A stretch of DNA of 64,000 nt from Kitasatospora sp. NBC_00240. Its GTDB lineage: Bacteria > Actinomycetota > Actinomycetes > Streptomycetales > Streptomycetaceae. The notes beneath the pieces are model-generated. The model was not told where the DNA came from, made no database searches, and saw only the letters and a program-made list of their open reading frames with translations. The stretch covers positions 744,001 to 808,000 of the forward strand of contig NZ_JAPEMU010000001.1 in the NCBI RefSeq assembly GCF_026342405.1, given 5' to 3'. Within the stretch, counting starts at the first letter, position 1, and the number at the start of each line of letters is the position of its first letter. Below are positions 19,450 through 27,960 of the stretch, piece after piece. Both the position numbers and the translations under genes were made by a program.

Positions 19450-20757
19450 TCAGCCGATCCCCATGCCCTGGGTCTTCATCTCCGCGACCGTCTGGGCCTG
19501 GGTGTCGGCCAGCGCCGCCTCCAGGGTGGTGCTGCCGGCGCCGGCCTTGCCCAGGCCGTCACCGAGCGCACCGGAGGTCTTGGTCATCACCGGCCCCCAC
19601 TGGAAACCGGCATCGACCTGGGCTGCGCTCGCCCTGAACACGTCGAAGATCTTCTGGCCGCCGTAGAACGGGTTGGGCTCGGCCAGCGCCGGGTTGTCCA
19701 GGCCGGAGAGCGCCGCCGGGTAGATACCGGTCTCCTTGATCAGGTTGCTGACGCTGGCCTGGTCCGTGCCGAACCAGTGCGCGAACTCCACCGCCTCCTT
19801 CACGTGCGCGCAGCCCTTCAGGATCGCGTTGGGGGTGCCGCCGGCGTTCCCGGAGGCGGGCTTGGCCGCGTCCCAGACCGGCATCGGCGCCACCGCCCAG
19901 TTGCCGGAGGTCTGCTTGACGCTGTCGGCCAGGATCGGGGTGTCCCACACCGCGTTGACGTCGGAGAGGATCGTGCCCTCGCCCATGCCCTTGTAGAGGG
20001 CGGTGTCGAAGCTCGGCACCACCTTCACCAGCTTCTTGTCGATCAGGCCCTGCCAGAACGCGGCGACCTTCCTCGTCGCCGCATCGTTCACCTCCACCGA
20101 CCACTTCTCACCGCCGGTGGCGAACCACTTCGCGCCCGCCTGCTGCGCGAGACCCGCGAAGTTGTAGGCGTCGTTGCCGAAATAGCCGATGTAGGCGTTC
20201 GGGTCCGCCGCGTGGATCGTCGCGGCGTCGGCCGCGTACTCCTCCCACGTCCTCGGCGCCTCGTGGATCCCGAACTTCGCGAACAGGTCCTTGCGGTAGA
20301 TCAGACCCATCGGCGCGATGTCCACCGGCAGGCCGTAGGTGTGCCCGGCCACCCCGGACTGCGCGAACGCCGACGCCCCGTACTCCTTCGCAAACGGCGC
20401 GGCAGCGGCCGTCGCGTCCTGCAGGGCGCCGGCCGCGGCGAAGGTGGGGAGGGTCTCGAACCCGACCGACCCCACACACGGGGCGTTGCCCGCCTTCACC
20501 GCACTCAGCATCTTCGTGTAACCACCCTTGGAACCGGGCGAGATCTTGCTGTAGGTCACCTGGATGCCCGGGTGCGTGGAGTTGAACAACTCCACCGACT
20601 TCTCGTAGCCCGGGGCCCAACCCCAGAACTCGATGGTCACCGGCCCGGACGCCTTGTCTGCGGACCCGCCCGATCCACCAGAGCCGCAAGCGGCGGTGCC
20701 GGCCAGCGAGGCGATCGCCACGGCGAGGGTGACGGTTCTGAGGGCGCGGTTCTTCAT
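19450..20757 (-). CDS. Lipoprotein sugar-binding protein of the ABC importer
   Basis: The 435-residue protein begins with a lipoprotein signal (MKNRALRTVTLAVAIASL, lipobox AGTAAC), so it is anchored outside the membrane. The mature part is a family-1 extracellular solute-binding protein (TIEFWGWAPGYEKSVELFNS, then SPGSKGGYTKMLSAVKAG). It is a paralogue of the protein at 23395, with which it shares the FWGWAPGY and SPGS(K/R)GGY segments. GAGGA lies 7 bases before the ATG. It is the first gene of the operon and is divergent from the ROK regulator, so its promoter lies in the shared 360-base region. The likely ligand is a galactoside or oligosaccharide, by context only. Confidence 0.93.
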   Translation of the reverse strand: MKNRALRTVTLAVAIASLAGTAACGSGGSGGSADKASGPVTIEFWGWAPGYEKSVELFNSTHPGIQVTYSKISPGSKGGYTKMLSAVKAGNAPCVGSVGFETLPTFAAAGALQDATAAAAPFAKEYGASAFAQSGVAGHTYGLPVDIAPMGLIYRKDLFAKFGIHEAPRTWEEYAADAATIHAADPNAYIGYFGNDAYNFAGLAQQAGAKWFATGGEKWSVEVNDAATRKVAAFWQGLIDKKLVKVVPSFDTALYKGMGEGTILSDVNAVWDTPILADSVKQTSGNWAVAPMPVWDAAKPASGNAGGTPNAILKGCAHVKEAVEFAHWFGTDQASVSNLIKETGIYPAALSGLDNPALAEPNPFYGGQKIFDVFRASAAQVDAGFQWGPVMTKTSGALGDGLGKAGAGSTTLEAALADTQAQTVAEMKTQGMGIG

Positions 20758-20839
20758 GGGAGGTCCTCTTCTGCTGCCTACCCGCGGGGCGGGGCTCGGC
20801 CCGGGCGCGGTGGTGGGGACCCGCCGAATGCTGCGGGTT

Positions 20840-20881
20840 GTTAGTTCCGCTAGTGTGTTAATTAAGAATGGGCGCTGTCAA
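20840..20881 (-). promoter_or_regulatory. Promoter/operator region of the sugar importer operon
   Basis: Read on the minus strand this AT-rich patch shows TTGACA (20881-20876), the self-complementary TTAATTAA (20865-20858) and AACTAAC (20846-20840), about 85 bases before the binding-protein start. The heptamer AACTAAC occurs again in the opposite orientation next to the divergent regulator gene, which suggests a common regulator. Confidence 0.45.
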
Positions 20882-21047
20882 GGGGTTCCACGAACCGTTC
20901 GCGAGACACGACGACCCAACACCGGGAGGGCAACTCGCCTCCACCAAAGGCACTTTGGCCTCACACTCGGCCCCCAGTCGTCATTCGGTACGCTTCCGTT
21001 ACCCAACCGACACCGATGATCGACGATCGGCCGCCCTGGTTATTTCG

Positions 21048-21065
21048 ATTAATGCATCAACTAAC
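21048..21065 (+). promoter_or_regulatory. Putative autoregulatory site of the ROK gene
   Basis: ATTAAT followed by AACTAAC (21059-21065) sits about 55 bases upstream of the GTG start. It mirrors the TTAATTAA/AACTAAC arrangement at 20840-20865, with the arrays facing their respective genes. Confidence 0.4.
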
Positions 21066-21117
21066 ATGTCTAGAGCCGACACCGACCTGTGGGCAGAGCG
21101 CGGAACGAGGAGACCAC

Positions 21118-22485
21118 GTGAGGCAAGAGCAGCGCGACACCACCGGTACGGGCCACGGCAGTACCGGCACGGCCTTCCTCGGAGCAGGCGGCATCATGGC
21201 GGGCTACCCCGAAGCTGCCGACAAGGCCTCGCTGCGCCGCACCAACCTTGGCGTTGTCCTGCGCCACCTGCGCGAGAGCGGTGCGCAGTCGCGCACCCAT
21301 CTCGCGGCCGCGACCGGCCTGCCCAAGGCGACGGTCTCGGTCCTGGTCGGGGACCTGATCCAGCGCGGACTGGTCCGCGAGGGCGAGCTGGACCGCGCCG
21401 GCGCCGTCGGCCGCCCGCACCGGATGGTCGACCTCGACGGCCGCTGGATCTGCGGCGTCGGCGCCGAGATCGGCCCCGACCACATCACCGTCCTCGCCCT
21501 CGACCTGCGCGGCACCGTCGTCCACGAGGACCGCCGCGCCCTCAACGTGCCCGCCCTCACCCCGCAGGCCGCCCTGCGCGAGGTCGCCGACCTGGTCGCC
21601 GACTGCCTCAGCGCGGTGACCGACCTCGGCATGCACCCCATCGGGGTCACCCTCGTCACCCAGGGGTCGGTGGACGCCGCCTCCGGCACGGTCGCCGTGG
21701 CCACCAACTTCGGCTGGCGCGACGTACGGGCGGTCCACGAACTGCGCGCACGGCTCGGACGGCACGCACCGCCCGTCCTCGTCGAGAACGACGCCGAGTC
21801 CGGCGCCCTCGCCGAATACCTGGCCGCCCCCGGCGCCGACGTCCGCGAACTCGTCTACGTCACCGGCGGAATCGGCGTCGGCGGCGCCAGCATCTCCGGC
21901 GGCAAACTGATCCGCGGCTCCGAGATCGGCCACATGAGGCTCGACCGCCTCGACCGGCCCTGCGCCTGCGGGCGGACCGGATGCTGGGAGGTCGCCGTCG
22001 GACTGCAGGCCTTCCTCGACGCCGCCGCGGACCCCTCCGACCAGGTGCACGACCTCTCCGTCGACCTCGCCGACCGACTAGACGACCTGCTCGGCCGAGC
22101 CGACGCCCGCGAGCCCCGCACACTCGCCGCCCTCGCCGCCCTCGCCGACGACCTGGCCCTCGGACTCGGCATCCTGGTCGACGTACTCAACCCACCCAGA
22201 ATCGTCCTCGGCGGCTACTTCGCCGTCTTCGGCCGCTACCTGGTGGACGCGGCGCAGCGGGTCCTCGACAACCGCAGGATCACACCCGCCCCCGGGCGGG
22301 TCCTCGTGACCGCCTCCACCCTCGGCCTCTCCAACGCCGCCCGGGGCGGCGCCCAGCTCGCACTCGAAGGCATCTTCCAAGACCCTTCCGACATCCCCCT
22401 CAGGCCGGAGCCCGGGACAAAGGCGCCCGGACCCGCTGACCTCCGACCGGCACGTCCCCTCCCCCGTACGGGCGCCGGCGCGTAG
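21118..22485 (+). CDS. ROK-family transcriptional repressor
   Basis: The 455-residue protein has an N-terminal winged helix-turn-helix (about residues 40-95: RRTNLGVVLRHLRESGAQSR, LAAATGLPKATVSVLVGDLI). A ROK sugar-kinase-like sensor domain follows with GGIGVGGASISGGKLIRG and the Cys-rich zinc motif CACGRTGCWE. ROK proteins of this layout are sugar-responsive repressors. It is divergent from the importer operon, which it probably represses until the sugar is present. I prefer the GTG at 21118 (AGGAG 6 bases upstream); an ATG at 21196 is a weaker alternative. The C-terminal 35 residues after LALEGIFQ are Pro/Arg-rich and not part of the fold. Confidence 0.92.
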   Translation: MRQEQRDTTGTGHGSTGTAFLGAGGIMAGYPEAADKASLRRTNLGVVLRHLRESGAQSRTHLAAATGLPKATVSVLVGDLIQRGLVREGELDRAGAVGRPHRMVDLDGRWICGVGAEIGPDHITVLALDLRGTVVHEDRRALNVPALTPQAALREVADLVADCLSAVTDLGMHPIGVTLVTQGSVDAASGTVAVATNFGWRDVRAVHELRARLGRHAPPVLVENDAESGALAEYLAAPGADVRELVYVTGGIGVGGASISGGKLIRGSEIGHMRLDRLDRPCACGRTGCWEVAVGLQAFLDAAADPSDQVHDLSVDLADRLDDLLGRADAREPRTLAALAALADDLALGLGILVDVLNPPRIVLGGYFAVFGRYLVDAAQRVLDNRRITPAPGRVLVTASTLGLSNAARGGAQLALEGIFQDPSDIPLRPEPGTKAPGPADLRPARPLPRTGAGA

Positions 22486-22990
22486 GGAGTCGGTGCCCAC
22501 ATCCCCCGGCCGACCGCTGATCCTCCCCTCTCCGTCGGCCCACACCGGCCGCTCCGGCCACGGCTTCGGGGTGGGCCTCCGGAGCTCCGCAGCGGCGGCT
22601 GCGGTCGGCGTGACGGCGGCGGGCCCCGCCCCGTCCGCCCCGCGCCCCGGCGCGATCGTCCGAACAGCGACTGCCGCTCGGCGCCCGCCGCGGACAGCCG
22701 GGACGCACCCGCCCACCAAGCCGCCCGGCCGTCCAGTGCCACGGTCCGACGGAGAGCGGCCGCGGCGCTGGCCCCGGGGGTGCGGGGTGGCCTCCAGTGC
22801 GCTCGGGCTTGGGCGATGTCTGCGGCGGGGTGGTGGGCGATCCGGGCGTGGGGCTGGGGAGAGTTGGCCGGTAGTGGCGCATGGTGGGGGCGAGGCCGGT
22901 CCTGCGGGGCTGGCAGGGGGCGGCGCCGGAGCCGAGCGCCCTCGCGGCCCACCGGCCCACTTGCACGGGAGGGCCCTCATGGCATTCCAC
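22486..22990. other. Intergenic region downstream of the ROK gene
   Basis: About 500 bases of very GC-rich sequence without a recognisable gene. Frames on both strands show only compositional bias. Confidence 0.4.
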
Positions 22991-23041
22991 ATGATCATTT
23001 GCATTAATCTGCTTGATCATGCATTGATTCGATCATGATCA
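22991..23041. promoter_or_regulatory. Cluster of TGATCATG half-sites upstream of the second binding protein
   Basis: ATGATCAT (22991-22998), TGATCATG (23014-23021) and CATGATCA (23034-23041) lie within 51 AT-rich bases. The last two form a perfect 8-bp inverted repeat with a 12-base spacer. The spacing of about two helical turns between copies suggests cooperative regulator binding. It is about 350 bases upstream of the start at 23395. Confidence 0.5.
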
Positions 23042-23087
23042 CGCATTTTGAGCCCAGAATTTCTGTGCAACTTTTTGGTCGACTCTG

Positions 23088-23118
23088 TTGACATCTGTGC
23101 GTCGCCGGGGCGGATACT
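23088..23118 (+). promoter_or_regulatory. Promoter-like element of the second binding-protein gene
   Basis: TTGACA (23088-23093) and GATACT (23113-23118) are 19 bases apart, just downstream of the TGATCATG cluster. The spacing is longer than ideal. CTGTTGAC around the -35 is shared with sites at 3113 and 6474. Confidence 0.4.
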
Positions 23119-23394
23119 GCATGTCATTGCAGCGATCGACCCCCCGTCGTCCGGCTGCACCAGCCCCACAGCGCCTCAACGGCTCCACCCCCAAGGGGCA
23201 GTGAACCGTTCACGGAGAGCTCCAAACCGGTTCGGTCCCAGCCGCCGCCGCTCCCGAACGACCGTCCGTTCGGCACTGCGAGCATCCTGGCACCCGATCC
23301 GTGATCCTCACCCCGCCCCAGCCCGGGGGCCCGGCACGCGATGCCGAGCCCCCGGCACCACACCCTCACGGTACCCCGCGCGAAGGACCCATCG

Positions 23395-24690
23395 ATGCGT
23401 ACGCCATCCGCCCCCCGCCGGATGCTCGCCGCTCTCGCGGCGCTCTCCGCCTTCGCCTGCGTGGCGTCCTGCGGATCCACCGTCCCCCAAGGGGGACAGC
23501 CTGCCACCATCACGTTCTGGGGCTGGGCCCCCGGCTATCAGGAGGCCGTGGCGCAGTTCAACGCCACCCATCCCGGTGTGCACGTCGAGTTCCAGAAGAT
23601 CGCACCGGGAAGCCGGGGCGGCTACGCCGCAGTCCTGACGGCCGTCAAGGACGGCACGGCCCCGTGCCTCGTCCAGATGGGTTATGAATCCCTGCCGAGC
23701 TTCGCCGCCGAAGGCGCCCTCCTGCCGATCGGCCAGAAAGTCCTCGCTGAGCGCGTCAACTACAGCGAGACCGCCTGGAAGCAGAGTTCCGTCGCGGGTG
23801 AGGTCTACGGGTTCCCTCTCGACCTCGGCCCGATGGCCCTCTACTACCGAAGGGACGTGTACGCCCGGTACGGCCTGAAACCGGAGGCCACCTGGCAGGA
23901 GTTCGCGGCAGACGCCGCCAGGCTGCGACAGGCCGCGCCGGGGCACCACCTGACCGCGTTCACACCCGACGACCCCTGGTGGTTCGCCGCCCTCACCGCC
24001 CAGGCCGGCGGCAGCTGGTTCGACGTCAAGGGCTCCACCTGGAAGGTGAACACCACCAGCCCGAACAGCACGAAGGTCACCGCCTTCTGGCAGGACCTCC
24101 TCGACAAGGACCTGGCCAAGACCGAGAAGGCCTACAGCGACGAACTGTTCGCCGACCTGCGGAACGGAACGGTCGCGGCCCTACCGGCACCCGTCTGGTT
24201 CTCCGGCCTGCTCACCCAGAACGCGGCGAGCGCCGCGGGCCAGTGGGCGGTGGCACCCATGCCCCGCTGGGACGCAGACGACGCGTCCGGGTTCGACGGC
24301 GGCTCGGCCACCGCGATCATCAAGGGCTGCAACGCCGCAGGACCCGCCCTGGAGTTCGCCAACTGGCTCGGCAGTGACCGCAGATCCCTGGAGATCCTGG
24401 TGGACAAGGCCGGCATCTACCCCGCGGCGGTCACCGCGGACACCCTGCCCGCACTCAACCGACCGGACCCGTACTTCGGCAACCAGGTGATCTTCGACGT
24501 CTTCCGCAAAGCGCAGGGAAGCACCAACTGGACCTGGGGTCCGGTGATGAACGAGACGTCCGCCGCCCTGAGCGCCGAACTGACCAAGGCCGCAACCGAC
24601 CGGACGCCACTACGAACAGCGCTCCAGGCCGCGCGCGAGCGCACCATCGACGCGATGCGAGGCAAGGGAATTGACGTCACCGCCGACTGA
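23395..24690 (+). CDS. Second lipoprotein sugar-binding protein (orphan)
   Basis: The 431-residue protein carries a lipoprotein signal (lipobox ending ACVASC) and a family-1 solute-binding domain beginning TITFWGWAPGYQEAVAQF. It is clearly related to the binding protein at 19450 (shared FWGWAPGY, GSRGGY, APC...E/L spacing), but no permease or ATPase genes accompany it. It may deliver ligand to the neighbouring importer or act in sensing; both are inference. GAAGGA lies before the ATG at 23395; the frame is open further upstream but lacks start signals. Its last 80 bases are duplicated 2,989 bases downstream, showing it was partly included in the tandem duplication of the next gene. Confidence 0.9.
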   Translation: MRTPSAPRRMLAALAALSAFACVASCGSTVPQGGQPATITFWGWAPGYQEAVAQFNATHPGVHVEFQKIAPGSRGGYAAVLTAVKDGTAPCLVQMGYESLPSFAAEGALLPIGQKVLAERVNYSETAWKQSSVAGEVYGFPLDLGPMALYYRRDVYARYGLKPEATWQEFAADAARLRQAAPGHHLTAFTPDDPWWFAALTAQAGGSWFDVKGSTWKVNTTSPNSTKVTAFWQDLLDKDLAKTEKAYSDELFADLRNGTVAALPAPVWFSGLLTQNAASAAGQWAVAPMPRWDADDASGFDGGSATAIIKGCNAAGPALEFANWLGSDRRSLEILVDKAGIYPAAVTADTLPALNRPDPYFGNQVIFDVFRKAQGSTNWTWGPVMNETSAALSAELTKAATDRTPLRTALQAARERTIDAMRGKGIDVTAD

Positions 24691-24970
24691 CACACCGTCC
24701 GGGGGCGGACCCGGCACGGCCACACCCCGCAGCAGGGCGCCTCCCGTCCCCGCGGAAACGCCCCCGACACGACCCACCTCCAGCCCGCCCCACGGCGAAC
24801 CGCCCGCACGACGGCCCACACCGTCAGCACCGGCACCCCCTTGCGCGGCGGCTTCCCTCCCCCACATGCCCACCCATGGAGCCCCTGTGTTCTCTCCGTC
24901 CCGCAGAACCACGGCCGCCGCCCTGACCGCGGCCCTCCTCGGACTGGCCGTCGGCGCGGTGTCCCCCGCC
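24612..24970 (+). repeat. Left copy of tandem-duplication boundary
   Basis: This stretch (end of the binding-protein gene, spacer and signal-peptide coding part of the next gene) is repeated nearly base for base at 27601-27960, an offset of 2,989 bases. It marks the unit duplicated to make the two paralogous secreted proteins. Confidence 0.85.
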
Positions 24971-27373
24971 TCGGCGGCCCCGCCCACCGGCACCTACACG
25001 GTCGGCGTCGGGTCCCCCGTCCCGTACGCCTACCCGAACGACACCCCGTCCGCCCCGTACGTCGACAAGGACGGCACCTTCTACTTCCAGCAGTCCAACG
25101 CCCAGTACGAGGCTACCGGGCCGCGCTACTGGAGCTTCTTCACCGGGACCGATTTCGACACCGCCACCCGGTCCAGCGCGATCAGCGACTTCGTCAACCC
25201 GGCCAACCCGAACGACAAGAACAACGACACTACCTGGCGGTGCAACAACAGCCCCACCGGCCTTGAGGCCAGCTACGCGCCCGCCGGCTCCAGATACGCC
25301 CAGAAGAACTACTGCGACCTCGCCGGGGTGTGGGTCGACCCGGACACCGGCGACTGGTACGGCCTGGTGCACAACGAGTTCACCCCGCAGCCCTTCGGCG
25401 ACGGCCTGCACTACGACGCGATCGACTACACGGTGTCCAAGGACCAGGGCAAGACCTGGGACATCAAGAGCCACGTGATCACCTCCCCGTACAGCACCAC
25501 CCGGGACGACAACACCGCGTTCCCCCAGGACACCTTCGACTACGGCGACGGCGACCAGCGCCTGTACGTGGACACCGCCTCGGGCTACTTCTACGTCTAC
25601 TACGGCTCGCGGATCCTCAACAAGGGCGGCGGCTGGGTAGCCTTCCACGAGCACGTGGCCCGCGCCCCGATCTCCTCGAAGATGGCGCCCGGCTCCTGGC
25701 AGAAGTGGTACAACGGCGCCTGGACCCAGCCCGGCGTGGGCGGCCAGGAGAGCAACATGGTCCCGGTCGGCTCCGGCAGCACCACCGGCTACACCCCGGT
25801 GTCCGGCGAGTACGACCCGAGGAACACCGGCACCGCGGCCCAGCAGATCGCGGCCGGCACGATGCCCGCGACGTCGCCGCTGTTCGTCATGGACATCACG
25901 TACAACGCCTACCTGGGGCTGTACATCGGTGAACCGCAAGCCGTGACCCAGGACGGCACGTCGCCGCAGTACCTCTACGCGACCGACGACCTCTCCACCC
26001 AGAAGTGGTACCCGATCGGCGACACCGGCAGCTACCACACCGCATCCTGGTACCGCTGGTTCCTCGACAGCGCGAACAAGACGAACAACACGATCGTCGG
26101 CAAGTCCTTCCGCTCCTACTGCTCCTTCGAGTGCTCGAAGAAGGCCGACGGCAAGACCTCCGGCGGCGAGTACGTCGACCTCACCATCAACCCCTCCTCC
26201 CCCGCCGCGGCGCCGGTCGACCCGACCAAGACCTACCGGATCGCCAACGGCAACAGCCGGCTCCTCGCCCAGGTCTCCGGCGGCTCCGCGACCACCTCGC
26301 TGGCCACGGCCACCGGCTCCGCCCTGGAGTCCTGGATCTTCAGCGCCAACGGCGACGGCTCCTACCGGATCACCAACTCCTCCACCAGCCAGCTGCTCGG
26401 CGTCAACACCACCACCACCGGCCGCGGCTGGGGCACCCAGCCGACCGTCACCGCCGCCGCACCGAGCGGTCCCAGCGTCGGACAGCAGTGGTGGGTCATC
26501 CCCGGCACCACCACCTCCGGAGCAGCCACCGGGACCTTCAAGCTGGTCAACCGCCACAGCGGCCTGGTGATCGGCCTCTCCTCCGACTCCACCCGGCTCA
26601 CCGAGACCACCCCCACCCGCAGCTGGACCAACACCACCGGCAACACGGTCGGCGGGACCCGCACCGCGAGCGAGCAGACCCTCACCCTCACCCAGACCGG
26701 CCCGGCCCCCGAAGTCGTCACGGTCACCAACCCCGGCAACCGGTCCGGCAACGTCAACACGGCCGTGTCGCTGCAGCTCAGCTCCAACGACTCCGCCGGC
26801 AGGCCCCTCACCCTCTCCGCGACCGGCCTGCCCGCCGGCCTGTCGATCAGCTCCGCCGGCCTGATCACCGGCACCCCGACCACCGCCGGGTCCTCGACGG
26901 TCACGGTCACCGCCTCCTCCGGCACCGCCACCGGCACGACCTCCTTCACCTGGACCGTCAACTCGGTGCTCAGCGGCACCCACACGCTGACAACCGGAGG
27001 CAGGGCACTCGACGACCCCAACCACTCCCTGAGCCAGAACACCCAGCTCATCACCTGGAGCACCAACGGCGGCACCAACCAGAACTGGGTCCTCACCCAG
27101 CAGCCGGACGGCAGCTACCAGCTCGTCAACGGCCTCTCCAACCTCTGCATGGACGTCAGCGGCAACTCCACCTCCGCCGGCGCCCAGATCATCCAGTGGC
27201 CCTGCAACGGCGGCAACAACCAGCACTGGGTGATCACCCCGATCACCGGCGGCTACACCGTCACCTCCAAGAGCAGCGGGCTGCTGCTCACCACCGCCTC
27301 GACCTCCGACGGCGCCCTGGTCACCCAGCAGACCGACACCGGCTCCACCCTCCAGCACTGGACCATCAACTGA
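24887..27373 (+). CDS. Secreted multimodular protein: unassigned N-terminal domain, ricin, Ig-like, ricin
   Basis: The 828-residue protein has a signal peptide (SPSRRTTAAALTAALLGLAV, cleavage after SPASA). Residues about 30-430 form a domain I cannot assign with confidence; repeated YVDKDGTFYF, GVWVDPDTGDWYGLVHNEF and SKDQGKTWDIK segments resemble blades of a sialidase- or GH43-like beta-propeller. A ricin-like module follows (SALESWIFSANGDGSYRI), then a putative-Ig domain (LPAGLSISSAGLITGTPTT), then a C-terminal ricin domain with QNWVL, NNQHWVI and LQHWTI repeats. It is secreted and probably binds or degrades a polysaccharide. The GTG at 24887 has GGAG 5 bases upstream; an ATG at 24866 would add seven residues but lacks a site. 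A paralogue follows directly. Confidence 0.85.
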   Translation: MFSPSRRTTAAALTAALLGLAVGAVSPASAAPPTGTYTVGVGSPVPYAYPNDTPSAPYVDKDGTFYFQQSNAQYEATGPRYWSFFTGTDFDTATRSSAISDFVNPANPNDKNNDTTWRCNNSPTGLEASYAPAGSRYAQKNYCDLAGVWVDPDTGDWYGLVHNEFTPQPFGDGLHYDAIDYTVSKDQGKTWDIKSHVITSPYSTTRDDNTAFPQDTFDYGDGDQRLYVDTASGYFYVYYGSRILNKGGGWVAFHEHVARAPISSKMAPGSWQKWYNGAWTQPGVGGQESNMVPVGSGSTTGYTPVSGEYDPRNTGTAAQQIAAGTMPATSPLFVMDITYNAYLGLYIGEPQAVTQDGTSPQYLYATDDLSTQKWYPIGDTGSYHTASWYRWFLDSANKTNNTIVGKSFRSYCSFECSKKADGKTSGGEYVDLTINPSSPAAAPVDPTKTYRIANGNSRLLAQVSGGSATTSLATATGSALESWIFSANGDGSYRITNSSTSQLLGVNTTTTGRGWGTQPTVTAAAPSGPSVGQQWWVIPGTTTSGAATGTFKLVNRHSGLVIGLSSDSTRLTETTPTRSWTNTTGNTVGGTRTASEQTLTLTQTGPAPEVVTVTNPGNRSGNVNTAVSLQLSSNDSAGRPLTLSATGLPAGLSISSAGLITGTPTTAGSSTVTVTASSGTATGTTSFTWTVNSVLSGTHTLTTGGRALDDPNHSLSQNTQLITWSTNGGTNQNWVLTQQPDGSYQLVNGLSNLCMDVSGNSTSAGAQIIQWPCNGGNNQHWVITPITGGYTVTSKSSGLLLTTASTSDGALVTQQTDTGSTLQHWTIN

Positions 27374-27414
27374 CCCTCCACCCGCAAGGGCGGACCTGAC
27401 CCCACCCGACCGAC

Positions 27415-27445
27415 GGGGCCCTGCGGACACCCACCGCAGGGCCCC
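27415..27445 (+). terminator. Hairpin terminator after the first multimodular gene
   Basis: GGGGCCCTGCGG and CCGCAGGGCCCC form a perfect 12-bp stem with a 7-base loop, 42 bases after the stop codon, followed by a C/T-rich tract. Confidence 0.8.
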
Positions 27446-27598
27446 CTTCCCTTCCGGGACCTGGCCGGGCGCAGATTCCGGCCTCCCGGTCCAGCGCGCC
27501 CTGGACACGAGCCGGACAAGCGGTCACGAGGGTGACCGGCATCATCAGCTCGCCGCCGGCCTGCCGGTGGAGCACCAGCGGGAACCGGTCGTCGTCCT

Positions 27599-27679
27599 TT
27601 ACGAACAGCGCTCCAGGCCGCGCGCGACCGCACCATCGACGCGATGCGAGGCAACGGAATTGACATCACCGCCGACTGA
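27599..27679 (+). pseudogene. Duplicated C-terminal scrap of the binding-protein gene
   Basis: The frame encodes RTALQAARDRTIDAMRGNGI then DITAD and a stop, matching the last 26 residues of the protein at 23395 with three substitutions. It has no start and no upstream coding sequence. It is a passenger of the tandem duplication and gives the left boundary of the duplicated unit. Confidence 0.85.
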
Positions 27680-27960
27680 CACACCGTCCAGGACCCGACC
27701 CGGCACGGCCACACCCCGCAGCAGGGGGCCTCCCGTCCCTGCAGAAGCGCCCCCGACCCGACCCACCGCCAGCCGCCCCGCAGCGGACCGCCCGCACGAC
27801 GGCCCACACCGTCAGCACCGGCACCCCCGCGCGGCGGCTTCCCAACCCACATGCCCATCCATGGAGCCCCTGTGTTCTCTCCGTCCCGCAGAACCACGGC
27901 CGCCGCCCTGACCGCGGCCCTCCTCGGACTGGCCGTCGGCGCGGTGTCCCCCGCATCGGC
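27601..27960 (+). repeat. Right copy of tandem-duplication boundary
   Basis: Near-identical to 24612-24970. Divergence is low in the spacer and signal-peptide region but higher in the body of the two genes, suggesting either recent conversion of the 5' part or stronger constraint there. Confidence 0.85.

Noticed and set aside
24824..27508. An 894-codon minus-strand frame opposite the first multimodular gene
   Set aside because: Same shadow effect; it has no recognisable domain and spans the terminator of the plus-strand gene.
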